Notes under the pieces: model-generated
Databases searched by the model: none
Told to the model about the DNA's origin: nothing
Seen by the model: only the letters and a program-made list of their open reading frames with translations
Program-made: the position numbers and the translations under genes
Assembly (NCBI RefSeq): GCF_000424665.1
Contig: NZ_AUKI01000016.1
Location: 1-64,000 of the forward strand
Length of the DNA stretch: 64,000 nt
Source: Salinimicrobium terrae DSM 17865
GTDB taxonomy: Bacteria; Bacteroidota; Bacteroidia; Flavobacteriales; Flavobacteriaceae
Direction of reading: 5' to 3'
Shown: positions 57,096 to 64,000 of the stretch, piece after piece
Numbering within the stretch: the first letter of the stretch is position 1
How the letters are laid out: each line of letters opens with the position of its first letter

Positions 57096-57848
57096 TTACG
57101 CTCCTACTTCTTCTTTAATCCAGTCGTAACCTTTTTCCTCCAGCTCGTAAGCCAGTTCTTTTCCACCAGATTTTACAATTTTACCGTCAAGCATCACGTG
57201 TACAAAATCTGGAATGATATGATCCAGTAACCTTTGATAGTGCGTAATTACCAAAGTGGCATTATCTGGTCTCCTGAGTTTGTTGACCCCATTGGCCACA
57301 ATTCGAAGAGCATCAATATCCAAACCTGAATCTGTTTCGTCAAGGATAGCCAGTTTTGGCTCCAGCATCGCCATTTGAAAGATCTCATTCCTTTTCTTTT
57401 CCCCTCCGGAAAAACCTTCGTTAAGCGAGCGGGAAAGAAATTTGCGATCGATCTCTAAAAGTTCAGATTTTTCACGGATTTTCTTCAGCATTTCGTTAGC
57501 CGGCATATCTTTCTCGCCTCTGGCTTTTCTGTTGGCATTGATCACAGTACGCATAAAATTGGTCACTGTGACCCCGGGAATTTCCACCGGATATTGGAAA
57601 GAAAGAAATACACCTTTGTGAGCTCTTTCTTCAGGATCAAATTCGGTAAGTTCCTCCCCTTCAAAAATGATTTCTCCGCGGGTCACTTCATATTCTTCTT
57701 TTCCGGCAATTACAGAAGAAAGTGTACTTTTCCCGGAACCATTAGGCCCCATGATCGCATGTACTTCTCCCGCATTTATTTCGAGATCAATGCCTTTTAA
57801 TATTTTAAGACCTTCAACTTTGGCGTGTAAATTCTTTATTTTAAGCAT
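57096..57848 (-). CDS. sufC: Fe-S cluster assembly ATPase SufC
   Basis: A 250-residue ABC-type ATPase of the SufBCD complex. Walker A is GPNGSGKST (34-42), the signature is [15 protein letters not shown], and Walker B is [15 protein letters not shown], followed by the H-loop VITHYQRLL. It drives structural change of the SufBD scaffold and is not a transporter. It lies 22 bases after the small lipoprotein gene and belongs to the suf operon. Confidence 0.96.
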   Translation of the reverse strand: MLKIKNLHAKVEGLKILKGIDLEINAGEVHAIMGPNGSGKSTLSSVIAGKEEYEVTRGEIIFEGEELTEFDPEERAHKGVFLSFQYPVEIPGVTVTNFMRTVINANRKARGEKDMPANEMLKKIREKSELLEIDRKFLSRSLNEGFSGGEKKRNEIFQMAMLEPKLAILDETDSGLDIDALRIVANGVNKLRRPDNATLVITHYQRLLDHIIPDFVHVMLDGKIVKSGGKELAYELEEKGYDWIKEEVGA

Positions 57849-57870
57849 AATTTCTATATTTCCTGAAGTT

Positions 57871-58281
57871 TCAGGGTTTATCTATGTCTTTTTTTAATCT
57901 TGGAGTACTTGCAGTGTCGGGAACTTTGGCTGAAATTTCCAGGATTTCTTTAATTTGAACCAGCTCTTCCCAACCATTCTGCCCGGGATTTTGAACTATT
58001 TTTGCTTTTACCTTTACCGGAATCATGTCAAATTCATCCCTTTTAAACGGGGCCACACTATCCGCCAGTTTGCGGCTTATGGAATCCATTTGAACCCCGT
58101 ATATAAAATCTTTACCCTTTAGTACTCCAGCATCTGAAAGAAAAATAAAATCTCCGTTTATTGTAGGAATACTGTCCTTGATCACCTCAGTTTGCTGTTC
58201 GATCTCTTCATGCGCAGACTCTTCTCCACACCCCGCGAACGTTAAAACAACTGCCAGTAATGCTAAATAAACTAATCTCAT
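57871..58281 (-). CDS. small lipoprotein between sufB and sufC, unknown function
   Basis: A 136-residue lipoprotein ([16 protein letters not shown], Cys18) with an acidic N-terminal linker ([14 protein letters not shown]). A compact domain follows, with [22 protein letters not shown] and [20 protein letters not shown], resembling OB-like repeats but matching no family that I recognise. It sits 6 bases downstream of sufB and 22 upstream of sufC, so it is co-transcribed with cytosolic Fe-S genes although itself envelope-located. Confidence 0.75.
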   Translation of the reverse strand: MRLVYLALLAVVLTFAGCGEESAHEEIEQQTEVIKDSIPTINGDFIFLSDAGVLKGKDFIYGVQMDSISRKLADSVAPFKRDEFDMIPVKVKAKIVQNPGQNGWEELVQIKEILEISAKVPDTASTPRLKKDIDKP

Positions 58282-58287
58282 AACTTC

Positions 58288-59733
58288 TTATCCTACAGAT
58301 CCTTCAAGGGAAATTTCCAGTAATTTCTGTGCTTCCACTGCAAATTCCATTGGCAATTTATTTAGTACTTCCTTGCTAAAACCGTTTACTATAAGAGCAA
58401 TGGCTTTTTCGGTGTCGATTCCTCTCTGGTTACAGTAAAAGATCTGGTCTTCACCAATTTTACTGGTGGTTGCCTCGTGTTCTACTCTAGCCGATTTATT
58501 TTTCGTCTCGATGTATGGGAAAGTATGCGCCCCACATTTGTTACCCATTAAAAGGGAATCACACTGTGAAAAATTTCGGGCATTTTCGGCTTTACTATTG
58601 ATTTGTACAAGTCCCCGATAACTGTTCTGGCTTTTTCCTGCCGATATACCTTTTGAAATGATTGTGCTTTTGGTGTTTTTCCCAATGTGGATCATTTTTG
58701 TTCCGGTATCTGCCTGTTGATAATCGTTTGTTACCGCAATAGAATAGAATTCTCCTACCGAATTATCACCTTTCAAAATACAACTCGGATATTTCCATGT
58801 CACTGCCGAACCGGTTTCCACCTGGGTCCAGCTAATCTTGGCATTCTTTTCACAAATTCCGCGTTTGGTAACGAAATTGTATACTCCACCTTTTCCTTCT
58901 TTATCCCCGGGATACCAGTTCTGGACAGTTGAATATTTTATTTCGGCGTCATCCAGAGCAATCAGCTCAACAACTGCAGCGTGTAATTGATTCTCATCCC
59001 TCGATGGCGCAGTACAACCTTCTAAATAACTTACATAACTGCCTTTATCGGCAACCACTAAAGTTCTTTCAAACTGGCCGGTTCCTGCCTGATTAATCCT
59101 GAAATATGTCGACAATTCCATTGGGCATCTTACACCTTTCGGAATGTAACAGAAGGACCCATCACTAAACACTGCTGAATTTAATGCAGCATAAAAGTTG
59201 TCCCTTTGAGGGACTACAGTTCCGAGATATTTTTTCACAAGTTCCGGGTGCTCCTGAATGGCCTCACTCATCGAGCAGAAAATAATTCCTTTTTCGCCAA
59301 GAGTCTTTTTGAAAGTTGTGGTCACAGAAACTGAATCCATTACGACATCTACCGCCACTCCTGCGAATTTTTTCTGCTCATCAAGAGAAATTCCAAGTCT
59401 TTTAAAAGTGTCCAGTAATTCCGGATCAACTTCATCAAGGCTGTCGTATTTTGGCTTTTTTGAAGGCGCAGAATAGTAGGAAATGTCCTGAAAGTTGGGT
59501 TTTTTATAATGTACGTTAGCCCAATCTGGTTCTATCATCTGCTGCCATGCCCTAAAAGCTTCAAGGCGCCAGTTGGTCATCCATTCCGGCTCATTTTTCT
59601 TGAGGGAGATTGCGCGTACTATATCTTCATTAAGCCCAACAGGGAAAGTATCAGATTCAATATCGGTATAGAATCCATACTTGTACTCTTTACTGTCGAG
59701 CTCTTTCTTTAAATCATCTTCTGTATATGCCAT
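58288..59733 (-). CDS. sufB: Fe-S cluster assembly protein SufB
   Basis: A 481-residue scaffold protein on which Fe-S clusters are built. Typical regions are the N-terminal [42 protein letters not shown], the beta-helix with [14 protein letters not shown] and [24 protein letters not shown], and the end [19 protein letters not shown]. All are conserved and length is normal. It lies 41 bases downstream of the four-helix-bundle gene; without that gene it would follow sufA. Confidence 0.97.
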   Translation of the reverse strand: MAYTEDDLKKELDSKEYKYGFYTDIESDTFPVGLNEDIVRAISLKKNEPEWMTNWRLEAFRAWQQMIEPDWANVHYKKPNFQDISYYSAPSKKPKYDSLDEVDPELLDTFKRLGISLDEQKKFAGVAVDVVMDSVSVTTTFKKTLGEKGIIFCSMSEAIQEHPELVKKYLGTVVPQRDNFYAALNSAVFSDGSFCYIPKGVRCPMELSTYFRINQAGTGQFERTLVVADKGSYVSYLEGCTAPSRDENQLHAAVVELIALDDAEIKYSTVQNWYPGDKEGKGGVYNFVTKRGICEKNAKISWTQVETGSAVTWKYPSCILKGDNSVGEFYSIAVTNDYQQADTGTKMIHIGKNTKSTIISKGISAGKSQNSYRGLVQINSKAENARNFSQCDSLLMGNKCGAHTFPYIETKNKSARVEHEATTSKIGEDQIFYCNQRGIDTEKAIALIVNGFSKEVLNKLPMEFAVEAQKLLEISLEGSVG

Positions 59734-59747
59734 CTTCTTATGTTCCT

Positions 59748-60200
59748 GGTTTAAAGTTCAAGGTTTAAGGTTTTTCATCCTCTAAACTTCGTTCGTTTTA
59801 AATCACTTTTTTGCAGATAGTTAATGAAGGAGCTTATCTGCTTGCTCAATAAGATCAGTTTTTCATAAAGAAGATCAAATTCTTCTTTTGTTATATATTC
59901 CCTGTCCGAAGCACGATATAATTGGGATCGTGTTTCTCCACAGGATGCTTTTGCCACAGCAAGGAATTGAATAAATTCCCTGTTTCCATTCCTTTCAAAT
60001 CCTTCAGCAATATTATCCATTATAGATCCTGAAGAACCATTAATTTGGTTGTAAAGTTTATAATCAGATTTAAGCTCTGTATTCTGTTTAATTCTGAAGA
60101 TGTCATCGCAGATCTTCCGGGCACTTGTCCCAATCTCCAGATCTTCAAAACTTTTTACTGTCGCCATTAACCTTGAACTATAAACCTTGAACTTTGAACT
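59748..60200. repeat. inverted-repeat-bounded cassette holding the four-helix-bundle gene
   Basis: AAAGTTCAAGGTTTA (59753-59767) occurs again on the minus strand at 60181-60195 (plus strand TAAACCTTGAACTTT), a perfect 15-base inverted repeat on the two sides of one gene. Each side is extended by imperfect AAGGTTTAAGG or TAGTTCAAGG units (59748-59770; 60171-60200). The bounded unit interrupts the sufA-sufB junction. Confidence 0.65.
59775..60167 (-). CDS. four-helix-bundle protein (23S rRNA intervening-sequence type, PF05635)
   Basis: A 130-residue protein starting MATVKSFEDLEIGTSARKI and containing NQINGSSGSIMDNIAEGFERNGNREFIQFLAVAKAS, the hallmark of the S23/IVP four-helix-bundle family, including diversity-generating-retroelement Avd relatives. 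Four helices can be seen (about 10-30, 35-60, 65-95, 100-125). No reverse transcriptase or variable repeat is nearby. ATG at 60167 fits the family start. The gene is inside the suf operon, in the same direction, and flanked by inverted repeats, so it appears to be an insertion. Role unknown. Confidence 0.85.
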   Translation of the reverse strand: MATVKSFEDLEIGTSARKICDDIFRIKQNTELKSDYKLYNQINGSSGSIMDNIAEGFERNGNREFIQFLAVAKASCGETRSQLYRASDREYITKEEFDLLYEKLILLSKQISSFINYLQKSDLKRTKFRG

Positions 60201-60202
60201 AA

Positions 60203-60532
60203 TTAGAGCGAAAAGCTTTCCCCACATCCACAAGTCCTGTTGGCATTAGGATTATTAAATACAAAGCCTTTGCCGTTTAAGCCACCGGAGTATTCCAAAA
60301 TGGTTCCTGCCAGGTATAAAACGCTTTTCTTGTCTACCACAATCTTTACATCATTATCTTCAAAAAGTCGGTCTTCTTCTGCCTTCGAATGATCAAACTT
60401 TAGCTCATAAGAAAGACCCGAACAACCACCGCTCTTCACTCCCACGCGAACAAAATCCTGCATAGCATCAAACCCGTCCTCCTGCATGAGCATGGCAATT
60501 CTTTTTTTGGCACTTTCACTTACCTTTATCAT
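60203..60532 (-). CDS. sufA: HesB/IscA-type Fe-S carrier (SufA-like)
   Basis: A 109-residue A-type carrier that transfers Fe-S clusters to target proteins. The three conserved cysteines are Cys37 in KSGGCSGLSYEL and Cys101/Cys103 in the end TCGCGESF. It is first in the suf operon, preceded by a -7 box, and runs toward sufB; the four-helix-bundle cassette lies between them. The symbol sufA reflects context; iscA-like is equally valid. Confidence 0.92.
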   Translation of the reverse strand: MIKVSESAKKRIAMLMQEDGFDAMQDFVRVGVKSGGCSGLSYELKFDHSKAEEDRLFEDNDVKIVVDKKSVLYLAGTILEYSGGLNGKGFVFNNPNANRTCGCGESFSL

Positions 60533-60562
60533 TGCTTATAAAGATTAATTCTAAATTAAGTG

Positions 60563-60570
60563 CAAATATA
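60563..60570 (-). promoter_or_regulatory. suf operon promoter -7 element
   Basis: Minus-strand TATATTTG matches TAnnTTTG exactly, 31 bases before the sufA start. At the -33 position there is only a near match (ATGG). The region 60571-60756 between the divergent suf and thiL promoters shows no further recognisable element. Confidence 0.6.
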
Positions 60571-60756
60571 ATACAAACAATAGGTTTAACCATGGTAAAA
60601 TCTATCAGAAAAAAGAATTAGTTCATTAGCATCCGCTATTTGCTGTACTTCCAGGGCTTATGGGATTTTTCAATGTAACAGGTTCATTTTCAGAATTAAA
60701 TGAAAAAATTAGTGTTGGGTTATCTTCCAAAAATGTGTTTTTGACCACATCCTTCT

Positions 60757-60784
60757 TTGAATGAACATTTAAGCCCTAATTTTG
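60757..60784 (+). promoter_or_regulatory. thiL promoter
   Basis: TTG (60757-60759), 17 bases, then TAATTTTG (60777-60784), an exact -7 match. The start would be near 60791, 16 bases before the thiL ATG. Confidence 0.6.
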
Positions 60785-60806
60785 CAGAAATTTATGTATT
60801 AAGATT

Positions 60807-61859
60807 ATGTTTGAAAATAGTCGGGAAAGCAGAACGAACCTTTCGGAATATGGAGAATTCGGTTTAATTGAGCATTTGACGCGCAATTTTACCATTACTC
60901 CTGAAAACACTTTAAAAGGCATTGGTGATGACGCTGCTGTGCTGGATTATAAAGATGAGAAGGTGGTCATTACTACAGATCTTCTGGTTGAAGGAGTACA
61001 TTTTGACCTGGCATATATGCCACTGAAGCATTTAGGATATAAAGCGGTGATGGTTAACCTTTCAGATTTGTACGCAATGAATTCAAAAGCCCGACAAATC
61101 ACAATATCTATTGCTGTTTCCAATCGTTTTCCTGTCGAGGCCCTTGAAGAACTTTATGCTGGAATTGAACTTGCGGCAAAGCTTTATAAAGTAGATGTTG
61201 TTGGAGGCGACACTTCCTCATCAACCTCGGGAATGATCATAAGTGTTACCGCCCTGGGTGCAGCAAAAGAGGAGGAGATTGTTTACCGGAGCGGAGCAAA
61301 GGCTAATGATCTACTGGTGGTAACCGGAGATCTTGGAGCTGCTTACATGGGCTTACAGATTTTAGAGAGGGAAAAGCAGGTATTTAAGGTGAACCCAAAT
61401 TCCCAACCCGATCTCGATCCTTACACATACCTTATTGAGCGACAATTAAAACCTGAAGCCCGCCAGGATATTCCGCCACTTTTCAAAGCATTGGATCTCC
61501 AGCCGACATCCATGATCGATATTAGTGACGGATTATCTTCTGAAACTATCCACCTGTGTAAGAATTCGGGAACAGGAGTAAATCTTTTCGAGGAGAAAAT
61601 CCCGTTGGATCCTTCGGTTATTTCGGTTTGTGAGGAATTTGAACTTGACAGTACAACAATTGCACTAAGTGGTGGAGAAGATTATGAGCTTCTTTTTACC
61701 ATTGATCAGGGAGATTACGACAAAATAAAAGCCAACCCTAATTTTACTGTAATTGGCCATATGACTGAAGAGAGCGAAGGAATGCACCTGGTAACCCGTG
61801 CCAATCAAAAGATTGAGTTGATCGCCCGCGGCTGGAATGCAATGAAGAGCGAAGATTAA
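60807..61859 (+). CDS. thiL: thiamine-phosphate kinase
   Basis: Phosphorylates thiamine monophosphate to thiamine pyrophosphate. The 350-residue protein of the PurM/AIR-synthase fold shows GIGDDAAVLDYKDEKVVITTDLLVEGVHFD (about 39-69), with the conserved metal-binding Asp residues. VNLSDLYAMNSKARQI follows, then VGGDTSSS and MIDISDGLSSE, typical of ThiL. It has its own promoter and is divergent from the suf operon. Its 3' end overlaps the small convergent CxxC gene by four bases. Confidence 0.95.
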   Translation: MFENSRESRTNLSEYGEFGLIEHLTRNFTITPENTLKGIGDDAAVLDYKDEKVVITTDLLVEGVHFDLAYMPLKHLGYKAVMVNLSDLYAMNSKARQITISIAVSNRFPVEALEELYAGIELAAKLYKVDVVGGDTSSSTSGMIISVTALGAAKEEEIVYRSGAKANDLLVVTGDLGAAYMGLQILEREKQVFKVNPNSQPDLDPYTYLIERQLKPEARQDIPPLFKALDLQPTSMIDISDGLSSETIHLCKNSGTGVNLFEEKIPLDPSVISVCEEFELDSTTIALSGGEDYELLFTIDQGDYDKIKANPNFTVIGHMTEESEGMHLVTRANQKIELIARGWNAMKSED

Positions 61860-62125
61860 GAAGCCCTGGAAAGTCCTTTTTGCGCAAATATTTTTCTTGA
61901 ACATCTGCGTTGGTGAATCTTGGCGATATAAGCATTAGTCTCCCTGAATTTAGGAGTGAGCTTGGCTATAAAACCTTGAGCAGTATCAGTCACTTCTTCT
62001 CCGCAGCGGGTGCATTTATACTCCTTGATATGATCTGTAATATTTTGAGAAACCGTAAAACGGTGATCAAAAATGGCGCAAATCCAAGCCTTGGGAGAAA
62101 ACAAAAGGGGCTTTTTATATTCCAT
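61856..62125 (-). CDS. small conserved protein with CxxC motif, unknown function
   Basis: An 89-residue basic protein beginning MEYKKPLLFSPKAWICAIFDHRF. A zinc-ribbon-like segment EYKCTRCGEEVTDTAQGF has one CxxC pair and a second Cys near position 17 and in the tail (RRCSRK). The ATG at 62125 is preferred over a TTG-like earlier start because the N terminus then matches the usual length of flavobacterial homologues as I recall them. Metal or RNA binding is inference. It overlaps thiL by four bases and follows the alpha/beta hydrolase after 69 bases. Confidence 0.65.
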   Translation of the reverse strand: MEYKKPLLFSPKAWICAIFDHRFTVSQNITDHIKEYKCTRCGEEVTDTAQGFIAKLTPKFRETNAYIAKIHQRRCSRKIFAQKGLSRAS

Positions 62126-62194
62126 TGTTAGAGAATTTAAAAAAAGTTTCAAAACGGAAATTAATAAAACTTTCTTAAAAATCGACAAACAACG

Positions 62195-62968
62195 TTAATT
62201 ATTCGACGAAATACACAAATTTATAAATCGTTCTTTACTTTCAATGTAGGAAAGATGGCCACCCGGAAAGATAATAAACCTGCATTGACAGGCTTTTGCC
62301 AAATGCTTTAGGTCGTGTATATTAACAAGAGTATCTTCTTGTCCTGCCACTATAACTTTATTTCCCGAATAACTTTTGAGAACTGAAGTTTTACTTGTAC
62401 GAATTTTCATACCTTTTAAAGCAGCTGTAATTCCCTCTATTGGGAAAGTCATTGCATCTTTCTTTAATTTCTCTATTTCTTCAGCAAATTTCCTGGTGTT
62501 GCTGGGTGAAAGCAGGTTGTTAATGGCCATGCTTACATAGGCCTGTTTGTTTTTTTGAACCAACTCGATTGATCGATCCCTTATTTCTTTCTTCTCTTCA
62601 GAATCTGCCTGAGGAGTAGAATTGAGGAGCATAAGATCATTAATTATTTCAGGATGTTTTTCCAGAAGTGCAAGGCTCACATAACCTCCCATGGAATGAC
62701 CAATGAAATTAGCCTTTTTCACACCTGTAGTTTTCAGGATTTCATAGACTACTTCAGCCATCAGTTCCATACTGTGTACTGCCCCAATACATTCCGACTT
62801 TCCATGGCCCGGCAGGTCTATGGTGATAATTTTTCCGTAGCGGGAAAATTCCGGCAGGAACTCCTCCCAGATCTTTGAAGATTCCAGAAAACCGTGAAGC
62901 AGGACCGTAGCCTCTCCTTCCCCAACAACCGAATAATAAATTTCTGCTTCCTTAAAGTCTAGAATCAT
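62195..62968 (-). CDS. alpha/beta-fold hydrolase
   Basis: A 257-residue alpha/beta hydrolase. Oxyanion-side HGFLES (25-30), nucleophile elbow GHSMGGYVS (Ser about 96), Asp in VAGQEDTLV, and C-terminal His in FPGGHLSYIE complete a catalytic triad. No signal peptide. The closest named relatives are esterase, haloperoxidase and MenH-like enzymes, but the substrate cannot be assigned. It lies 81 bases after the aminopeptidase gene, with a large hairpin between them. Confidence 0.87.
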   Translation of the reverse strand: MILDFKEAEIYYSVVGEGEATVLLHGFLESSKIWEEFLPEFSRYGKIITIDLPGHGKSECIGAVHSMELMAEVVYEILKTTGVKKANFIGHSMGGYVSLALLEKHPEIINDLMLLNSTPQADSEEKKEIRDRSIELVQKNKQAYVSMAINNLLSPSNTRKFAEEIEKLKKDAMTFPIEGITAALKGMKIRTSKTSVLKSYSGNKVIVAGQEDTLVNIHDLKHLAKACQCRFIIFPGGHLSYIESKERFINLCISSNN

Positions 62969-62984
62969 TGGATTTTGAGTTAAA

Positions 62985-63038
62985 GGTTAGTGGTTATTAG
63001 TTAGGTTCCTGACTCCCTTTAACTAATAACCATTAACC
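62985..63038. repeat. long intergenic hairpin between aminopeptidase and hydrolase genes
   Basis: GGTTAGTGGTTATTAGTTA (62985-63003) and TAACTAATAACCATTAACC (63020-63038) pair over 19 positions with one mismatch and a 16-base loop. It occupies most of the gap and could be a terminator, a processing or stability hairpin, or a dispersed repeat remnant. Confidence 0.6.
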
Positions 63039-63049
63039 AATATCTGAAG

Positions 63050-64000
63050 TTAGCTGTTCATGATCTCCTCAATCTCATCGGCCTCTATCGGAATGTTGCC
63101 CATCAGATTAAAGGGTTCCCCTTTTTCCTGAATGACAACATCATCTTCTAACCGAATTCCGAAGCCTTCATCGGGAATGTAAATGCCCGGTTCTACGGTA
63201 AAGACCATATTGGCTTTCATTGGCTCATAAAGGAGACCGTAATCGTGCGTGTCCAGTCCAATATTGTGGGAAGTGCCGTGCATGAAGTATTTCTTATAGG
63301 CTGGCCAGTCTGGATCTTCATTTTGGACATCGGCTTTGTCAAGGAGACCGAGTCCAAGCAATTCCGAAGTCATTAGTTTCCCGACTTCCTTATGATATTC
63401 GGCCCAGTCGGCACTAGGCACAAGCAATTTTGTAGCGTCATTTTTTATTCTGTTCACTGCGTTGTAAACCTCTTTTTGGCGCTTTGTATATTTCCCTGAG
63501 ACGGGAATGGTTCGGGAAAGGTCACTTGCGTAATTAGCATATTCGGCACCGGTATCTAGAAGAATGAGCTCTCCTTCTTTACACTGCTGGTTGTTCTCAA
63601 TGTAGTGGAGCACATTGGCGTTATTTCCACTGGCGATAATAGGTGTATAAGCAAAACCTTTTGAGCGGTTTCTTATCATTTCATGCCAGTATTCGGCTTC
63701 AATTTCGTATTCCCAAACTCCCGGTTTGACAAATTTTAAAACTCTGCGGAAAGCTTTCTCAGTAATATCACATGCTTTTTGCATTAGATCCAGTTCGATA
63801 GGATCTTTTACAGAACGCAGGCGCTGCAGGATCGGATTACTCTTCGCTACACGATGAGCGGGAAATTGTTCCTTACACCATTTGATGAATCGGGCTTCCC
63901 GGGTTTCGGTCTCAACATTTGCACGGTAATGCTCATTTGTATTAAGGTAAACTGTGTCGCACTGAGTCATGACTTCAAAAAATACTTTTTCAAAATCCTT
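63050..64000 (-). CDS. aminopeptidase P family (M24) metalloenzyme, 5' end outside window
   Basis: Xaa-Pro aminopeptidase releasing N-terminal residues preceding proline. The frame is open to the right edge (upstream residues KDFEKVFFEV before an internal Met at 63970), so about 110 N-terminal residues are missing. The M24 domain metal ligands are visible: Asp in LLDTGAEYANYASDLSRT (two Asp), His in HGTSHNIGLDTHD, Glu in VEPGIYIP and Glu in FGIRLEDDVVI. Length and motifs fit PepP of Bacteroidota. The next gene downstream is the alpha/beta hydrolase. Confidence 0.93.
   Translation of the reverse strand, partial: KDFEKVFFEVMTQCDTVYLNTNEHYRANVETETREARFIKWCKEQFPAHRVAKSNPILQRLRSVKDPIELDLMQKACDITEKAFRRVLKFVKPGVWEYEIEAEYWHEMIRNRSKGFAYTPIIASGNNANVLHYIENNQQCKEGELILLDTGAEYANYASDLSRTIPVSGKYTKRQKEVYNAVNRIKNDATKLLVPSADWAEYHKEVGKLMTSELLGLGLLDKADVQNEDPDWPAYKKYFMHGTSHNIGLDTHDYGLLYEPMKANMVFTVEPGIYIPDEGFGIRLEDDVVIQEKGEPFNLMGNIPIEADEIEEIMNS

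Noticed and set aside
59775-60167. A diversity-generating retroelement around the Avd-like four-helix-bundle gene.
   Set aside because: No reverse transcriptase, template repeat or variable repeat is visible in the surrounding suf operon.

Overview
This 64 kb window comes from a member of the Bacteroidota, very probably a marine-type Flavobacteriaceae (Gramella, Salegentibacter or Salinimicrobium-like; genus not resolvable by eye). The evidence is the low-to-moderate GC, the TonB-dependent receptors with N-terminal carboxypeptidase-like domains, the DUF3078, DUF2480, DUF5689 and DUF3108 families, the suf gene order, the lack of strong Shine-Dalgarno sites, and several promoters matching the Bacteroidota consensus TTTG-N19-TAnnTTTG. 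I see no rRNA, tRNA or CRISPR array, and no gene-free stretch longer than about 300 bases.

Layout. 1-284: 5' part of an IS3-family orfA, with an IS end abutting gpsA. 290-3565 (minus): gpsA, nadD, gmk, yicC. 3625-9256: YheT-like hydrolase, hotdog thioesterase, EamA transporter, ArsC-like protein, lipoprotein, PLP trans-sulfuration enzyme and an outer-membrane protein. 9441-19373 (plus): glutamate dehydrogenase, recO, a haem-type TonB receptor, ileS, a DksA-like protein and lspA. 19370-24132 (minus): response regulator, PAS histidine kinase, and a tight operon of 5-formyl-THF cyclo-ligase, an aspartoacylase-like enzyme, RimK and a RimB-like retropepsin. 24387-28400: uvrC and a frameshifted patatin/beta-barrel gene. 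28512-35810: tyrosine catabolism (hmgA, hppD), then DUF3108, tryptophan dioxygenase, M23 peptidase and pgi. 35996-47885: a region with two related TonB-dependent receptors, a repeat lipoprotein, a lipoprotein endonuclease I, an endonuclease/exonuclease/phosphatase protein and a DUF5689 lipoprotein. 47928-52640: FAD oxidoreductase, a lipocalin-like secreted protein, hflX, DUF3078. 52762-60532 (minus): the Fe-S assembly (suf) operon. 60807-64000: thiL, a small CxxC protein, an alpha/beta hydrolase and a 5'-truncated aminopeptidase P.

Most promising for follow-up. (a) 36-48 kb: two receptors sharing a WSNWxGLxDV plug signature sit with two exported nucleases and two lipoproteins, suggesting capture of extracellular nucleic acid or its phosphate. 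One receptor has a clean in-frame amber stop at codon 439. (b) A four-helix-bundle (23S intervening-sequence type) gene lies inside the suf operon between 15-bp perfect inverted repeats, like a small inserted cassette. (c) Near-identical GAAAACGTTTTC-type palindromes, LacI/CcpA operator-like, precede gdhA, hmgA and the 36-kb receptor. Most other genes are ordinary housekeeping genes.

Limits: all family names are from reading motifs and overall resemblance, without database searches; promoters and operators are sequence matches only.
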